Notes under the pieces: generated by a model
Seen by the model: only the letters and a program-made list of their open reading frames with translations
Databases searched by the model: none
Told to the model about the DNA's origin: nothing
From: Alphaproteobacteria bacterium
GTDB lineage: Bacteria > Pseudomonadota > Alphaproteobacteria > Bin95
Assembly: GCA_020638555.1 (NCBI GenBank)
Contig: JACKII010000004.1
Span: 248,001-312,000, forward strand
Length of the DNA stretch: 64,000 nt
Direction of reading: 5' to 3'
Program-made: the position numbers and the translations under genes
Shown: positions 16,729-27,165 of the stretch, piece after piece
Layout of the letters: every line of letters starts with the position of its first letter
How positions within the stretch are numbered: position 1 is the stretch's first letter

Positions 16729-17964
16729 GTGACCTCCCCCGCCCGCACCGACGTTTGGTCGTTGCTGCACGATTCCCAGTTCCGCCGTGTCTGGCTGGCG
16801 GGTGCCACGGTCGGCATCATGCGCTGGCTCGATGTCCTGGCCGTCGGCGTCTACACCCACCAGGTGACCGGCGATCCGCTGATCGTGGCGACGATGCTGT
16901 TCCTGCGCATGTTGCCGATGCTGCTGTTCGGCGCGGTCATCGGCGCATGGTCCGAACGGGTGAACCGCAAATACCTGTTGATGACGGGGATCCTGTTCGT
17001 CGCACTCGTCTATGCGGTGCTGGGCTTGCTCTCCTATACGGGCAGGATCACCCTGGTGCATGTGGGCATCGGTGCCGCGCTCTCCGGCCTGTTCTGGGCG
17101 ACCGAGATGCCGGTGCGACGCACCATGTCGGGCGAGGTGGCCGGCACGGAACGCATCGGTGCCGCCATGGGCCTGGAATCCTCCACCAACAACTTCACCC
17201 GCATGCTGGGGCCGAGCGTCGGCGGCATGCTGCTGGAGTTCATCGGCCTCTATGGCGCGTTCTTCATGGGTGCGATCCTCTACACCATCGGCGCGATCCT
17301 GATCGCCGGCGTCTCGGCCGGCACCGAGACCAGCGGCCGCGGCACCTCCATCGTCGCCGTGATGCGCGACGGCTGGGCGACGATCCGCCAGACCCGGCTG
17401 GTGCAGGCCGCCCTGGTGGTGACGATCTTCGTCAACTTCTGGGGCTTTTCCTACGTCTCCATGGTGCCGGTGATCGGCAAGGTGGAGCTGGGGCTCTCCC
17501 CCTTCCCCATCGGCATCCTGATGTCGGCGGAGGGCTGCGGCGCCTTTATCGGCGCGCTGCTGATCGCCTTCAACGCCACGCCTCCCATATTCGGGCGGAT
17601 TTTCTGGTTCGGCTCGTTGCTGTATCTCGCGATGATTTTCGGCTTCTCGGTCGCGCCGGCCTTCGGCATGGCGTTGCCGGTGCTGTTTCTGGGCGGTTTC
17701 GGCATTGCCGGCTTCGCCACCATGCAAAGCGCCCTGATCCTGGCCAACACGCCGCCGGAGCGTCGCAACCGGGTGATGGGCGTGCTGGCCATGTGCATCG
17801 GCTTCGGCCCGCTCGGCATCCTGCATGTGGGCTTTCTGGCCGATCAGTTCGGCGCGGCCGTGGCGGTGTCGGTCATCTCCGCCGAGGGCTTTGTCGCGCT
17901 CTGCCTCGCCGGCTATTTCTGGCCGGAACTGCGCCGCCTTGCCAGACCGGCCGTAGAAGCGTAA
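16729..17964 (+). CDS. MFS transporter
   Basis: This 411-residue permease starts with GTG at 16729, preceded by GAGGAAAG at about 11 bases. It has the EntS-like N-terminus (LLHDSQFRRVWLAGATVGIMRWLDVLAVGVY) and about 12 hydrophobic helices; the loop FGAVIGAWSERVNRKYLL carries the MFS motif between TM2 and TM3. The segment EMPVRRTMSGEVAGTERIGAAMGLESSTNNFTRMLGP is the TM4-TM5 region. It is divergent from the LDH2 gene with a 120-base shared upstream region, and the two might form a dehydrogenase/transport unit for one acid. The substrate is unknown. Confidence 0.82.
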   Translation: MTSPARTDVWSLLHDSQFRRVWLAGATVGIMRWLDVLAVGVYTHQVTGDPLIVATMLFLRMLPMLLFGAVIGAWSERVNRKYLLMTGILFVALVYAVLGLLSYTGRITLVHVGIGAALSGLFWATEMPVRRTMSGEVAGTERIGAAMGLESSTNNFTRMLGPSVGGMLLEFIGLYGAFFMGAILYTIGAILIAGVSAGTETSGRGTSIVAVMRDGWATIRQTRLVQAALVVTIFVNFWGFSYVSMVPVIGKVELGLSPFPIGILMSAEGCGAFIGALLIAFNATPPIFGRIFWFGSLLYLAMIFGFSVAPAFGMALPVLFLGGFGIAGFATMQSALILANTPPERRNRVMGVLAMCIGFGPLGILHVGFLADQFGAAVAVSVISAEGFVALCLAGYFWPELRRLARPAVEA

Positions 17965-17986
17965 ATGCTTCGCCTCTGCTCTCGGT

Positions 17987-18063
17987 CGGGGCGTAGCGCA
18001 GCCTGGTAGCGCGCCAGTTTTGGGTACTGGAGGCCCCCGGTTCGAATCCGGGCGCCCCGACCA
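17987..18063 (+). tRNA. tRNA-Pro (anticodon TGG)
   Basis: This is a complete 77-base cloverleaf with encoded CCA. Acceptor stem CGGGGCG (17987-17993) pairs with CGCCCCG (18053-18059), discriminator A and CCA at 18061-18063. The anticodon stem CCAGT/ACTGG (18014-18018, 18026-18030) encloses loop TTTGGGT with anticodon TGG at 18021-18023. The T arm GGTTCGAATCC is standard. An inverted repeat AACCAGCCG/CGGCTGGTT (18063-18071 and 18100-18108) follows and may form the 3' processing or termination hairpin. Confidence 0.96.
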
Positions 18064-18111
18064 ACCAGCCGTCTCCCGTTCCTAGGCCGGCTTCTGTTCC
18101 GGCTGGTTCAC

Positions 18112-18158
18112 CACCCCTCTTCCCTGTCCTCGCGGAAGCGGGAGAATGGGGCAGGAGA
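18112..18158. repeat. Dispersed palindromic-repeat unit, copy A
   Basis: The stretch CCCTGTCCT.GC.GAAGCGGG followed by a C/G-rich tail matches, with a few differences, the arms of the larger inverted repeat at 21188-21301. It lies in the gap between tRNA-Pro and the TauD-type gene. Such small GC-rich palindromic units are common intergenic repeats in alphaproteobacteria; no coding function is suggested. Confidence 0.45.
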
Positions 18159-18184
18159 GTGGTTCAACCAGGACCAAAAGCACC

Positions 18185-19066
18185 CTAGGCCGCCTGCTCC
18201 ACCGTCGGGCCGTCGCCGGCCAGCGTGGTGCGGCGCACGTCCCGCGGTTCGTGGCTGGGAAACGGGCGGGCGCGGTGCATCGTGCGGCGGTTGTCCCAAA
18301 TCACCAGATCGCCCTTGCGCCAGTGGTGCCGGTAAACGAACTCGCGCTGCGTCGCATGGTGGGTCAGGTCGCCCAGCAGCAGCATCGCCTCCGGCGTCGG
18401 CCAGCCGACGATCTCTCCGGCGTGGGAGGCCAGATAGAGCGACTTCCGCCCGGTCTCCGGATGCACCCGCACCAGCCGTTGCCGCACCGGCTTCATCCGC
18501 TCCCGCTCCTCGTCACTGAAGCTGGTGAAGCCGATCAGGCGGCGGGAATAGAGCTGCGAGTGCTGGCAGATCAGGTCCTCGATCTCCGCCTTGGTGTCCG
18601 CGTCGAGGGCGTCATAGGCGGCGCGCATGTCGGCGAACTCGGTCTCGCCGCCCTTGGACGGCACGGTCCGCGCGTGCAGCAGCGAGTATTTCGCCGGGAT
18701 CACCTTGAACGAACTGTCCGAATGCCAGAGCCGGTTGCCGATCCCGAACAGACGCCGCCGGTCTTCGCGCGCGAAGGGCTTGTTGTTCTCGTCCAGATTG
18801 GAGACGTCGGCAAAATTGGTCGAGATGCGCAGCTTGTCCTTGTCGCGCAAATTGGTGGTGACCGGCGGTTCGATCGGGCCGAGGCTCAGGGTGAACGCCA
18901 TCTGCGTCTCGTCGGTGAGCGGCACCTCGCGAAAGACGACGACGGCGTATTCGTTCATGGCGGCGTGGATTTCGGCCGCCTGTTCCGGCGTGATCGGCTG
19001 GGTGATGTCGATGCCGCTCGCTTCCGCGGCGAAACAGGGGCCGATCTGGCGAAGGGTCAGGGGCAT
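18185..19066 (-). CDS. TauD/TfdA-family alpha-ketoglutarate dioxygenase
   Basis: This 293-residue Fe(II)/2-oxoglutarate oxygenase starts at the ATG complementary to 19064-19066 (MPLTLRQIG), with GAGGA about ten bases upstream; a longer open frame exists but lacks family features. The iron triad is visible as H and D in LWHSDSSFK and H in MHRARPFPSHEPRDVRRT, the last arginine being the usual 2-oxoglutarate ligand. The segment KGGETEFADMRAAYDAL is typical of the TfdA branch, so a phenoxyacid-, sulfonate- or carnitine-like substrate is possible. It stands alone on the reverse strand between the tRNA and the AhpD-like gene. Confidence 0.9.
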   Translation of the reverse strand: MPLTLRQIGPCFAAEASGIDITQPITPEQAAEIHAAMNEYAVVVFREVPLTDETQMAFTLSLGPIEPPVTTNLRDKDKLRISTNFADVSNLDENNKPFAREDRRRLFGIGNRLWHSDSSFKVIPAKYSLLHARTVPSKGGETEFADMRAAYDALDADTKAEIEDLICQHSQLYSRRLIGFTSFSDEERERMKPVRQRLVRVHPETGRKSLYLASHAGEIVGWPTPEAMLLLGDLTHHATQREFVYRHHWRKGDLVIWDNRRTMHRARPFPSHEPRDVRRTTLAGDGPTVEQAA

Positions 19067-19219
19067 GGGCGGGTCCTCGGTCTGGCCTTGTCGGGGCTCT
19101 TGGGTCGCCATGCTAGGCGCACTCGCCGGCCGCGGGGAGTCGTTTCGCGTTGCGGACCGGAGTGATGTGTGCTCCATACCGGCCAACCAACCACAAAACA
19201 CGAACGGGAGACGCTACCC

Positions 19220-19948
19220 TTGTCCAATGCCATCCGCGCCGACCTGCTGGCCGCGCACGACCGGGCCTGGGACCGGCTCGCCCGGCCGGGCACCTGGTGG
19301 AGCGGCGCCGAGCGGGTCGCCATCGCCGCCGCAACCCGGGCGGCCATCGCCTGCCCGTTCTGCCAAAGGCGCAAGGCCGCGCTCTCCGCCAACATGGTGA
19401 GCGGCGCCCATGCGGAAAGCCCCGGCGGCCTGCCGACCGCCGTCGTCGACCTGATCCACCGCATTCGCACCGATGCCGACCGCTTCGGCCCGTCGCTGTT
19501 CGCCCGCTTCGTGCCGGGCGTGCTGTCGGCGGAGCGCTATGTGGAACTGGTGGGCCTCGTCGCTTCGACCACCGCCATCGACACGTTCGATGCGATCCTG
19601 GGCCGGCCGTTGCGGCCCTTGCCGGACCCAAAACCCGGCCAGCCGTCGCGGCACCGGCCGAAGGGCGCGGCGTTCGACCGGGCCTATGTGCCGATGGTGG
19701 CGCCGGAGGCCGTCGACACCGGCAATGGTGACGAGGCAGCCATGTACGCCCAGCGCTCCGCCGCCTATATCCACCGCGCGCTGAGCCTGGTGCCGGCGGA
19801 GGTGGTGAATTTCTTCGACCTCGACGACCAGATGTACCTGCCGGACCGTCAGTTGCGCGATTTCGGCACGGAATACCGCGCCATCAGCCATGCCCAGATC
19901 GAGTTGCTGGCGGCGCGGATGAGTGCGCTCAACCGCTGCACCTATTGA
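19220..19948 (+). CDS. AhpD-like (alkylhydroperoxidase/carboxymuconolactone decarboxylase fold) protein
   Basis: This protein has about 242 residues if started at TTG 19220, which has GGGAG at spacing nine; a GTG at 19169 would add 17 residues without an RBS. Features are TRAAIACPFCQRRKAALSANM, which contains a CxxC motif (CPFC) as in AhpD-type peroxidases, and a later VELVGLVASTTAIDTFDAILG helix pair typical of the fold. The next ORF, 15 bases on, encodes what looks like another short helical piece of the same superfamily. The pair is followed by an SDR gene. The enzymatic role, perhaps peroxide or adduct handling, is inferred. Confidence 0.6.
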   Translation: MSNAIRADLLAAHDRAWDRLARPGTWWSGAERVAIAAATRAAIACPFCQRRKAALSANMVSGAHAESPGGLPTAVVDLIHRIRTDADRFGPSLFARFVPGVLSAERYVELVGLVASTTAIDTFDAILGRPLRPLPDPKPGQPSRHRPKGAAFDRAYVPMVAPEAVDTGNGDEAAMYAQRSAAYIHRALSLVPAEVVNFFDLDDQMYLPDRQLRDFGTEYRAISHAQIELLAARMSALNRCTY

Positions 19949-19963
19949 ACCACCTCGCATATC

Positions 19964-20293
19964 GTGCTGCTCCGTGGGAGCGGCGATCATACGGGGAATG
20001 CCTACCGGTTCGAAGCGGTGATGGACGGCACCAGCGACAGCGGTGTCGCCGACGCTGATCTGTTGCTGGCCTTTGCCGACGCGGTGCACACCGGCGATTT
20101 TGTGGCTGAACGGGCAGCGGTGCGGACGCAACTGGGCGAGGCCGCGCTGGTGGATGCGGCGGCGACCATCGCCATCTTCACCGCCGTGGTGAAGATCGCC
20201 GACGCCACCGGCATCCCGCTGGAGGACGCCAAGGCCGACACCAGCGCCGGGTTCCGCGACGCCCTGGGGATCGACGGCTTCGCCCGCTCCTGA
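19964..20293 (+). CDS. Short helical protein related to the AhpD-like neighbour (C-terminal piece?)
   Basis: This ORF has up to 109 residues from GTG 19964; ATG at 20021 (MDGTSDSG) is an alternative giving 90. The segment LVDAAATIAIFTAVVKIADATGIPLED resembles the C-terminal helices of AhpD/CMD-like proteins, which usually read as DAAA..A.FN...RIADATGI. It follows the upstream gene by 15 bases. It could be an independent small subunit or the severed C-terminal part of a once longer protein; the frames differ, so a frameshift event is possible. Confidence 0.5.
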   Translation: MLLRGSGDHTGNAYRFEAVMDGTSDSGVADADLLLAFADAVHTGDFVAERAAVRTQLGEAALVDAAATIAIFTAVVKIADATGIPLEDAKADTSAGFRDALGIDGFARS

Positions 20294-20374
20294 GGAATGC
20301 CCCGACAGGGTTGCGCGCCGTCCGCCTCGGTCGCATGATCGGGGCGGATAACACATACCGGTAGGAGACACCCA

Positions 20375-21151
20375 ATGGGTCAGGTTACAGGCAAGGTCGC
20401 GCTCGTCACGGGCGGGGCCTCGGGAATCGGTCGCGCCACGGCGCTGACACTGGGCCGCGAGGGCGCCGCGGTCATGGTGACGGATCTGAGCGAGGCCGGC
20501 GCGCAGGCGGTGGCGGACGAGATCGTCGCCGCCGGCGGCAAGGCTCAGGCCCTGCAACAGGATACCACCGACGAGGATCGCTGGCAGGCGGTGGTTGCCG
20601 CCACCGAGGCCGCGTTCGGCAAGCTGGACGTGCTGGTCAACAATGCCGGCATCGCCATCGCAGGGCCGATCGAGACCTTCAGCCTCGCCGACTGGCGCAA
20701 GCAGCAGGCGGTGAATGTCGAGGGCGTGTTCCTGGGCGTGAAGCACGCCTTCCCGGCGATGCGGCGGGCCGGTGGCGGATCGATCGTCAACCTGTCGTCG
20801 ATTGCCGGCCTGCGCGGCAACCGCACCGGTCTGGGCGCCTACAGCGCCACCAAGGGCGCCGTGCGCCTGTTCACCAAGACCGCGGCCCTGGAAGGCGCCA
20901 AGGAGAAAATCCGGGTCAATTCCGTCCATCCGGGCATCATCGAGACACCGATTTGGGACGCGATCCTGCCCGGCGGCCAGGCCGGGCGCAATGCGGGCGA
21001 CCTGAACACCCGCGCCAGCGCATCCGTGCCGACCGGCGTGCTGGGCCAGCCGCAGGACATCGCAAACGGCATTCTGTTTTTGGCCAGCGACCAGTCCAGC
21101 TATATGACCGGCTCCGAACTGGTAATCGACGCGGGCGTCACCGCCGGCTAG
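20375..21151 (+). CDS. Short-chain dehydrogenase/reductase (SDR)
   Basis: This 258-residue classical SDR starts at ATG 20375 with TAGGAGA at ideal spacing. The cofactor motif is TGGASGIGR near residues 13-21, the NNAG element is VNNAGIA, the catalytic serine lies in VNLSSIAGL and the Tyr-Lys pair in YSATKGAV. An acidic residue after the second strand (TDLSEAG) favours NAD(H). The C-terminal end SSYMTGSELVIDAGVTAG is normal. The substrate is unknown; such enzymes are often annotated as glucose or 3-oxoacyl reductases without evidence. Confidence 0.9.
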   Translation: MGQVTGKVALVTGGASGIGRATALTLGREGAAVMVTDLSEAGAQAVADEIVAAGGKAQALQQDTTDEDRWQAVVAATEAAFGKLDVLVNNAGIAIAGPIETFSLADWRKQQAVNVEGVFLGVKHAFPAMRRAGGGSIVNLSSIAGLRGNRTGLGAYSATKGAVRLFTKTAALEGAKEKIRVNSVHPGIIETPIWDAILPGGQAGRNAGDLNTRASASVPTGVLGQPQDIANGILFLASDQSSYMTGSELVIDAGVTAG

Positions 21152-21481
21152 AGAGCGCTTTCGGCACGGGTTGCCCCCCTTCTTCTGCCCCATCTCCCGC
21201 GCAAGCGGGAGCCCATGCCTGAGAGCTTCTCACAGGGTACGGACGCTGTATTGGCCTCTCAGGCATGGGTCCCCGCTTCTGCAAGGACAGGGGAGATGGG
21301 GCGGTGCGCCAGCGGGAAAGGAACTCACTCTAGCCCCGCCGGCGCGGAGCGGAGCCGGCCGCTCGGGCCTTTCGGGCACGGTTGACAGGCCGGCTCCGTG
21401 CCGATCATCCTGCAAGGGTTCGCGCGAAGATTGCGCGGCGCAGACGGAAATCGAACGAACCCTTCCCGAGGAAATATCCCA
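21152..21481. other. Intergenic region with large palindromic repeat
   Basis: The 330-base gap before the ABC receptor gene holds the inverted repeat described separately (21188-21301) and the leader of the next gene (GAGGAAAT just before ATG 21482). No coding sequence was recognised. Confidence 0.5.
21188..21301. repeat. Large imperfect inverted repeat (two opposed copies of one unit)
   Basis: The arm at 21188-21225 reads CCCCATCTCCC..GCAAGCGGGAGCCCATGCCTGAGAG. The arm at 21256-21301 is, on the other strand, CCCCATCTCCC..GCAGAAGCGGGGACCCATGCCTGAGAG, so the two are diverged copies in opposite orientation around a 30-base spacer. Transcribed RNA would fold into a long hairpin. A third partial unit lies at 18112-18158. 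This is probably a dispersed non-coding palindromic element of the genome. Confidence 0.65.
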
Positions 21482-22696
21482 ATGAAACTGCTTGCTGCCC
21501 TTGCGGCCAGCGCAGCGCTTTTGTCCGCGACCGGGCCGGCGCAGGCTCAGACCGTCGGCGTGACCGACACGTCGATCAAGATCGGCAACATCAACCCCTA
21601 TTCCGGCCCGGCCTCTTCCTATGGCGTCATCGGCAAGACACTGGTCGCCTATTTCAAGGCCGTGGACGCCGCTGGCGGCATCACCAGCAAGGACGGCAAA
21701 ACCCGCAGGGTCGACTTCATCTCCGTCGATGACGGCTACAGCCCGCCGCGCACGGTGGAGCAGGCGCGCAAACTGGTCGAGGACGACCAGGTCGCCTTCC
21801 TGTTCCAGGTGCTGGGCACGCCGACCAACTCGGCCATTCACAAATACATGAACGCCAAGAAGGTGCCGCAACTCTTCGTCGCCACCGGCGCCAGCAAATG
21901 GGGTCAGCCGAAGAAATACCCTTGGACCATCGGCTTTCAGCCCACCTACGACGTGGAAGGCGAGATCTATGCCAAACACGTCATGACCAGTGTCGAGAAC
22001 CCGAAGATCGCCATTCTCTACCAGAATGACGACTCGGGTAAGGACTACCGCGACGGCTTCCTGCGCGGCCTTGGGCCGGAAGGGCAGAAATCGGTCGTCG
22101 CCTCCATGCCCTACGAGGTGACCGACCCGACGGTGGACGCGCAGATCCTGCAATTGGCGTCCTCGAACGCCAACGCGTTTTTCGTCGCCGGCGTGCCGAA
22201 ATTCGTCGCCCAGGCCTTGCGCAAGGCCTGCGAAATTGGCTGGCACCCCCTGCGGATGATCTCCAACACCTCGTCGTCGGTCAGCGCCACGCTGAAACCG
22301 GCCGGCCTCGACTGCTCGACCGGCGTCCTGACCGCGCAGTGGATGAAGGATCCGAACGACCCGCAATGGAAGGGCAGCGACGGCTACAAGGAATGGTTAG
22401 CCTTCATGGACACCAACATTCCGGACGGCGACAAGGGCGACGTGAACTACGTGTATGGCTACAATGTCGCAAAGCTGCTGGACGTCATGCTGACGAACTG
22501 CGCCGACCTGAGCCGCCCCGGCATCATGGCCTGCGCCGCCAATCTCAACCATGTCGAGTTGCCGATGCTGTTGCCGGGCATCACGGTCCAGACCTCCCCC
22601 ACCGACTTCTACCCGATCCAGGCGGAGCAGCTTTCCCGCTTCGACGGTCACAAATGGGAGTTGTTCGGCCCGGTGATCGACGCGGGCTCCAAATAG
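21482..22696 (+). CDS. ABC transporter substrate-binding protein (branched-chain amino-acid type), orphan
   Basis: This 404-residue periplasmic receptor has a signal peptide ending TGPAQAQ (about residue 23) and the type I fold of LivJ-like proteins: GNINPYSGPASSYGVIGKTLVAYF, VDAAGGI.SKDGKTRRV, RKLVEDDQVAFLFQVLGTPTNSAI and YQNDDSGKDYRDGF. ATG 21482 follows CCGAGGAAAT; upstream codons are intergenic. No permease or ATPase gene is adjacent, so it must share a transporter encoded elsewhere. Ligands for this branch include amino acids, amides and aromatic acids. Confidence 0.9.
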   Translation: MKLLAALAASAALLSATGPAQAQTVGVTDTSIKIGNINPYSGPASSYGVIGKTLVAYFKAVDAAGGITSKDGKTRRVDFISVDDGYSPPRTVEQARKLVEDDQVAFLFQVLGTPTNSAIHKYMNAKKVPQLFVATGASKWGQPKKYPWTIGFQPTYDVEGEIYAKHVMTSVENPKIAILYQNDDSGKDYRDGFLRGLGPEGQKSVVASMPYEVTDPTVDAQILQLASSNANAFFVAGVPKFVAQALRKACEIGWHPLRMISNTSSSVSATLKPAGLDCSTGVLTAQWMKDPNDPQWKGSDGYKEWLAFMDTNIPDGDKGDVNYVYGYNVAKLLDVMLTNCADLSRPGIMACAANLNHVELPMLLPGITVQTSPTDFYPIQAEQLSRFDGHKWELFGPVIDAGSK

Positions 22697-22730
22697 GCGC
22701 AGGACCGGCCGCCGGTAGACGCGGTTCGGC

Positions 22731-23999
22731 TCAGAACCGCGTCAACTGCCAGGCCAGCAGGTCGGTCGCGACCATGAAATCCTCGATCCGCATTGCCTCG
22801 TCCGGATTGTGCGAGCCGTTGGCGTTGCGGATGAAGATCATGGCGGTGGGCACACCCGCCGCCGCGAACGCCGCCGAGTCGTGTGCGGCGCCGCTGGCGA
22901 TCTCGATCGCATCCAGCCCCTTTTCGCGCACCCCCTGCCACAGGCTGTTGCGCAGGATCGTGTCCATCCGCCCCGGCGCGGCGCGGGTGATCTGGCCCAG
23001 GTCGAAGCGCACGCCGCGACGGGCGGAGATGCTGCGCGCGATCTCCTCCAGCCGGCTTTCCATCGCCAGCAGGAAGGCCGGATCCAGGCTGCGCAGGTCG
23101 AGGGAGAAGCGCACCTCGCCATTGACGATAGTCATGGCGTGGCGGTCCGGGTCGGTGGAGAACTTGCCGACCGTGAAGGCGAAATCGCTCCCGGCCGCCT
23201 CGATCTCGGTCCAGATGCCGTCGAGCGCCAGCACGAATTCGGACACCGCGATCACCGCGTCCTGGCGGTTCCAGCGCGGCTCGCCGCCGCAATGGGCATA
23301 GCGGCCAAGGCAACGGGCGGCCGGAAGGCGCCGGTTGCCGCGGATGCCGGTGACGATGCCGATGGGCGTCTCGCGCTCGTCCAGCACCGGCCCCTGTTCG
23401 ATATGCGGCTCCAGAAAGGCACGGACCAGGCTGGTGTCGAGGATGGCGGGGCCGCCCTTCAGGGCCTCCGGGTCGCCGCCGCATTCGGCGATGTGCTCGG
23501 CCAGGCTGCGGCCATTGTCCGAGCGTTTCGCTTCCAGCGCGCCGTTCGGCAACATGCCCAGCGCCGCCCGGCTGCCCAGATAGGAGACGCCGAACCAGGC
23601 GCTTTCTTCCGCGCGGATGCCCATGACGGTGACGTCGCAGGCCGGTGTGATGCCGGCGTCCTTCAGCGCGGCCAGGGCTGTCAGGCCGCTGACCACGCCA
23701 GCCGCGCCGTCGAAATTGCCGCCCTGGGCGACCGAGTCCAGATGGCTGCCGATCAATACCGCCGGCGCGCGCCGGTTCTTGCCCGGCAGGGTGAAATAGC
23801 TGTTGCAGGCCGGGTCCTGCGCCACGCCCAGGCCCAGCGACTTCGCCGCCTCCGCCATGATCGCATGCGTCTTCTGCTCGCCCTCGCCATAGGAGGCGCG
23901 GGTGATGCCGACGCCGTCATGGGTCGCCTTCTCCATCCGGTCGAACAGATCGGCGGCAAAACGGGTGCGGTTGGCGACAGCGCGGGCGAGATCTGACAC
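22731..23999 (-). CDS. M20-family amidase/N-carbamoyl-amino-acid hydrolase
   Basis: This 422-residue enzyme belongs to the hydantoinase/carbamoylase group of M20 metallo-hydrolases, which cleave N-carbamoyl or other amide bonds. The dinuclear metal site residues are visible: GSHLDSV, the Asp in GGNFDGAAGVV, Glu-Glu in RAEESAWFG, His in LEPHIEQGPVLDE and His in SGAAHDSAAF. The RGNRRLPAARCLGRYAHCGGEP segment is the dimerisation/substrate region; YAHCGG replaces the more common YAHSGA. It starts with GTG (complement of 23997-23999). It follows the dioxygenase gene by 156 bases in the same direction. Hydantoin-derived or pyrimidine-derived ureido acids are plausible substrates. Confidence 0.87.
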   Translation of the reverse strand: MSDLARAVANRTRFAADLFDRMEKATHDGVGITRASYGEGEQKTHAIMAEAAKSLGLGVAQDPACNSYFTLPGKNRRAPAVLIGSHLDSVAQGGNFDGAAGVVSGLTALAALKDAGITPACDVTVMGIRAEESAWFGVSYLGSRAALGMLPNGALEAKRSDNGRSLAEHIAECGGDPEALKGGPAILDTSLVRAFLEPHIEQGPVLDERETPIGIVTGIRGNRRLPAARCLGRYAHCGGEPRWNRQDAVIAVSEFVLALDGIWTEIEAAGSDFAFTVGKFSTDPDRHAMTIVNGEVRFSLDLRSLDPAFLLAMESRLEEIARSISARRGVRFDLGQITRAAPGRMDTILRNSLWQGVREKGLDAIEIASGAAHDSAAFAAAGVPTAMIFIRNANGSHNPDEAMRIEDFMVATDLLAWQLTRF

Positions 24000-24155
24000 G
24001 GGCGGCGGGCTCCGACGGATGGCGGGAAAGGGCGCACCCTACGCCGGGCGGCGCGGGTTCGTCCAGAGCATCGGCCAGTCCAAGGAAGTCGTTGGAATGA
24101 CGCAAGATACCCCGGAAAAGTTGAAACTCGGCGGCAGGTCCCGGCCGGCGCCGCC

Positions 24156-25022
24156 TCAGTCGGCGCGGGCCAGCACGAAATCCATGGTCACGACGTTGAA
24201 CGGGCGCTCGATGCCCGGAAAACGCTCCAACTCCGCCGCAGTGGGTTCGCGGTCGAACGGCACGGCCAGGTCGGCACGCACGCCGAACACCGCGTCCTGG
24301 TCGATATAGGGGTCGTTTTCGTCGAAAATTTGGCTGACATGGCGCTTGTGGCCATCGGCACTGATCATCAGGTGGATATGCGCCGGGCGCCAGCAATGCC
24401 GGCCGGCCGCACGCACCAGCTCGCCGCCGGCCCCGTCCTCCGGCACGGTGTAGGACACCGGCTTGACCGTGGAGAAGCTGTACCGCCCCTCCCCGTCCGC
24501 ATGCAGGGTGCAGCGCAGATTGTCGTCCGGCTGGCCGGGGTCCTGCACCGTGTAGAGGCCGTTCGGCCCGTTCTGCCAGACCTCCAGGATCGCCCCCGGC
24601 AGTGGGCCGCCATTGGCGCTGCGCACCTGGCCCTGCACCAGCACGCGCTCGCCCGGATTGTCCTTGATCAGATCGGCGCCGGTCTCCTTGTCCGGCTGGC
24701 CCGGCACGTAGAAGGGGCCCATCAGCGTGGTGATGGAGGCACCCTCGTCGTCCTTGCCTTCCAGCAGATCGACCAGGGCGGAGACGCCCAGCAGGTCCGA
24801 CAGCAGGATGAACTCGTTGCGCTCGTCGGTGCTGATCTTGGCGGCGCGCAGCAGCACGCCCATCGCGGCTTCCCATTCCGCCGGCGTCAGCTTCACCTCG
24901 CGCACGAAATCGTGCAGGTGACGGATCAGGGCGGTCAGGATTTCGCGGGTCCGCGGGTCGGCGGTGCCCGCATAGGCGCTGACGACCGTGTCGGTGATAG
25001 TGTCGTAGGTGATGTCCCGCAT
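24156..25022 (-). CDS. Intradiol ring-cleavage dioxygenase (catechol/hydroxyquinol 1,2-dioxygenase type)
   Basis: This 288-residue non-haem Fe(III) enzyme opens a catechol-type ring between the hydroxyls. The N-terminal helical dimerisation domain (residues 1-100) is followed by the catalytic beta-sandwich. The iron ligands are visible as Tyr in PNGLYTVQ, Tyr in GRYSFSTVKPVSY and two His in WRPAHIHLMI. The start is at the ATG complementary to 25020-25022 (MRDITYD); 19 upstream codons in frame are not family-like. It lies 96 bases downstream of the monooxygenase gene on the same strand, so the two may cooperate in aromatic or cyclic-ketone breakdown. Hydroxyquinol or a substituted catechol is a likely substrate. 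Confidence 0.9.
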   Translation of the reverse strand: MRDITYDTITDTVVSAYAGTADPRTREILTALIRHLHDFVREVKLTPAEWEAAMGVLLRAAKISTDERNEFILLSDLLGVSALVDLLEGKDDEGASITTLMGPFYVPGQPDKETGADLIKDNPGERVLVQGQVRSANGGPLPGAILEVWQNGPNGLYTVQDPGQPDDNLRCTLHADGEGRYSFSTVKPVSYTVPEDGAGGELVRAAGRHCWRPAHIHLMISADGHKRHVSQIFDENDPYIDQDAVFGVRADLAVPFDREPTAAELERFPGIERPFNVVTMDFVLARAD

Positions 25023-25118
25023 GTTCGCCTCCGCGTTCGGGCCGCCCGGCAGAAGGCCGGGGCAAGCCTCGGCCATCATGTTACCAAACTGGCGACCCGC
25101 GCCAAGAGCGGCGCGGCG

Positions 25119-27014
<1,896 letters not shown>

Positions 27015-27165
27015 GGCGGCGCGTCCCTCTCGTCTTGCGACATCGGGCCAGACCGGCAAAACCGGCCCGACCCGATGTTCGACTTTGGAATCATATACGC
27101 CCGAGCATACGCACGCCCGGAACCCCGCGCCAAGCCTTTTCCGCCGCCGGCCGCCGGCGCCAACC

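Noticed and set aside
17987..18108. tRNA-Pro as an integration site for a mobile island
   Set aside because: No integrase and no second copy of the tRNA 3' end was seen in the window; the inverted repeat after the tRNA is better explained as a processing/termination hairpin.
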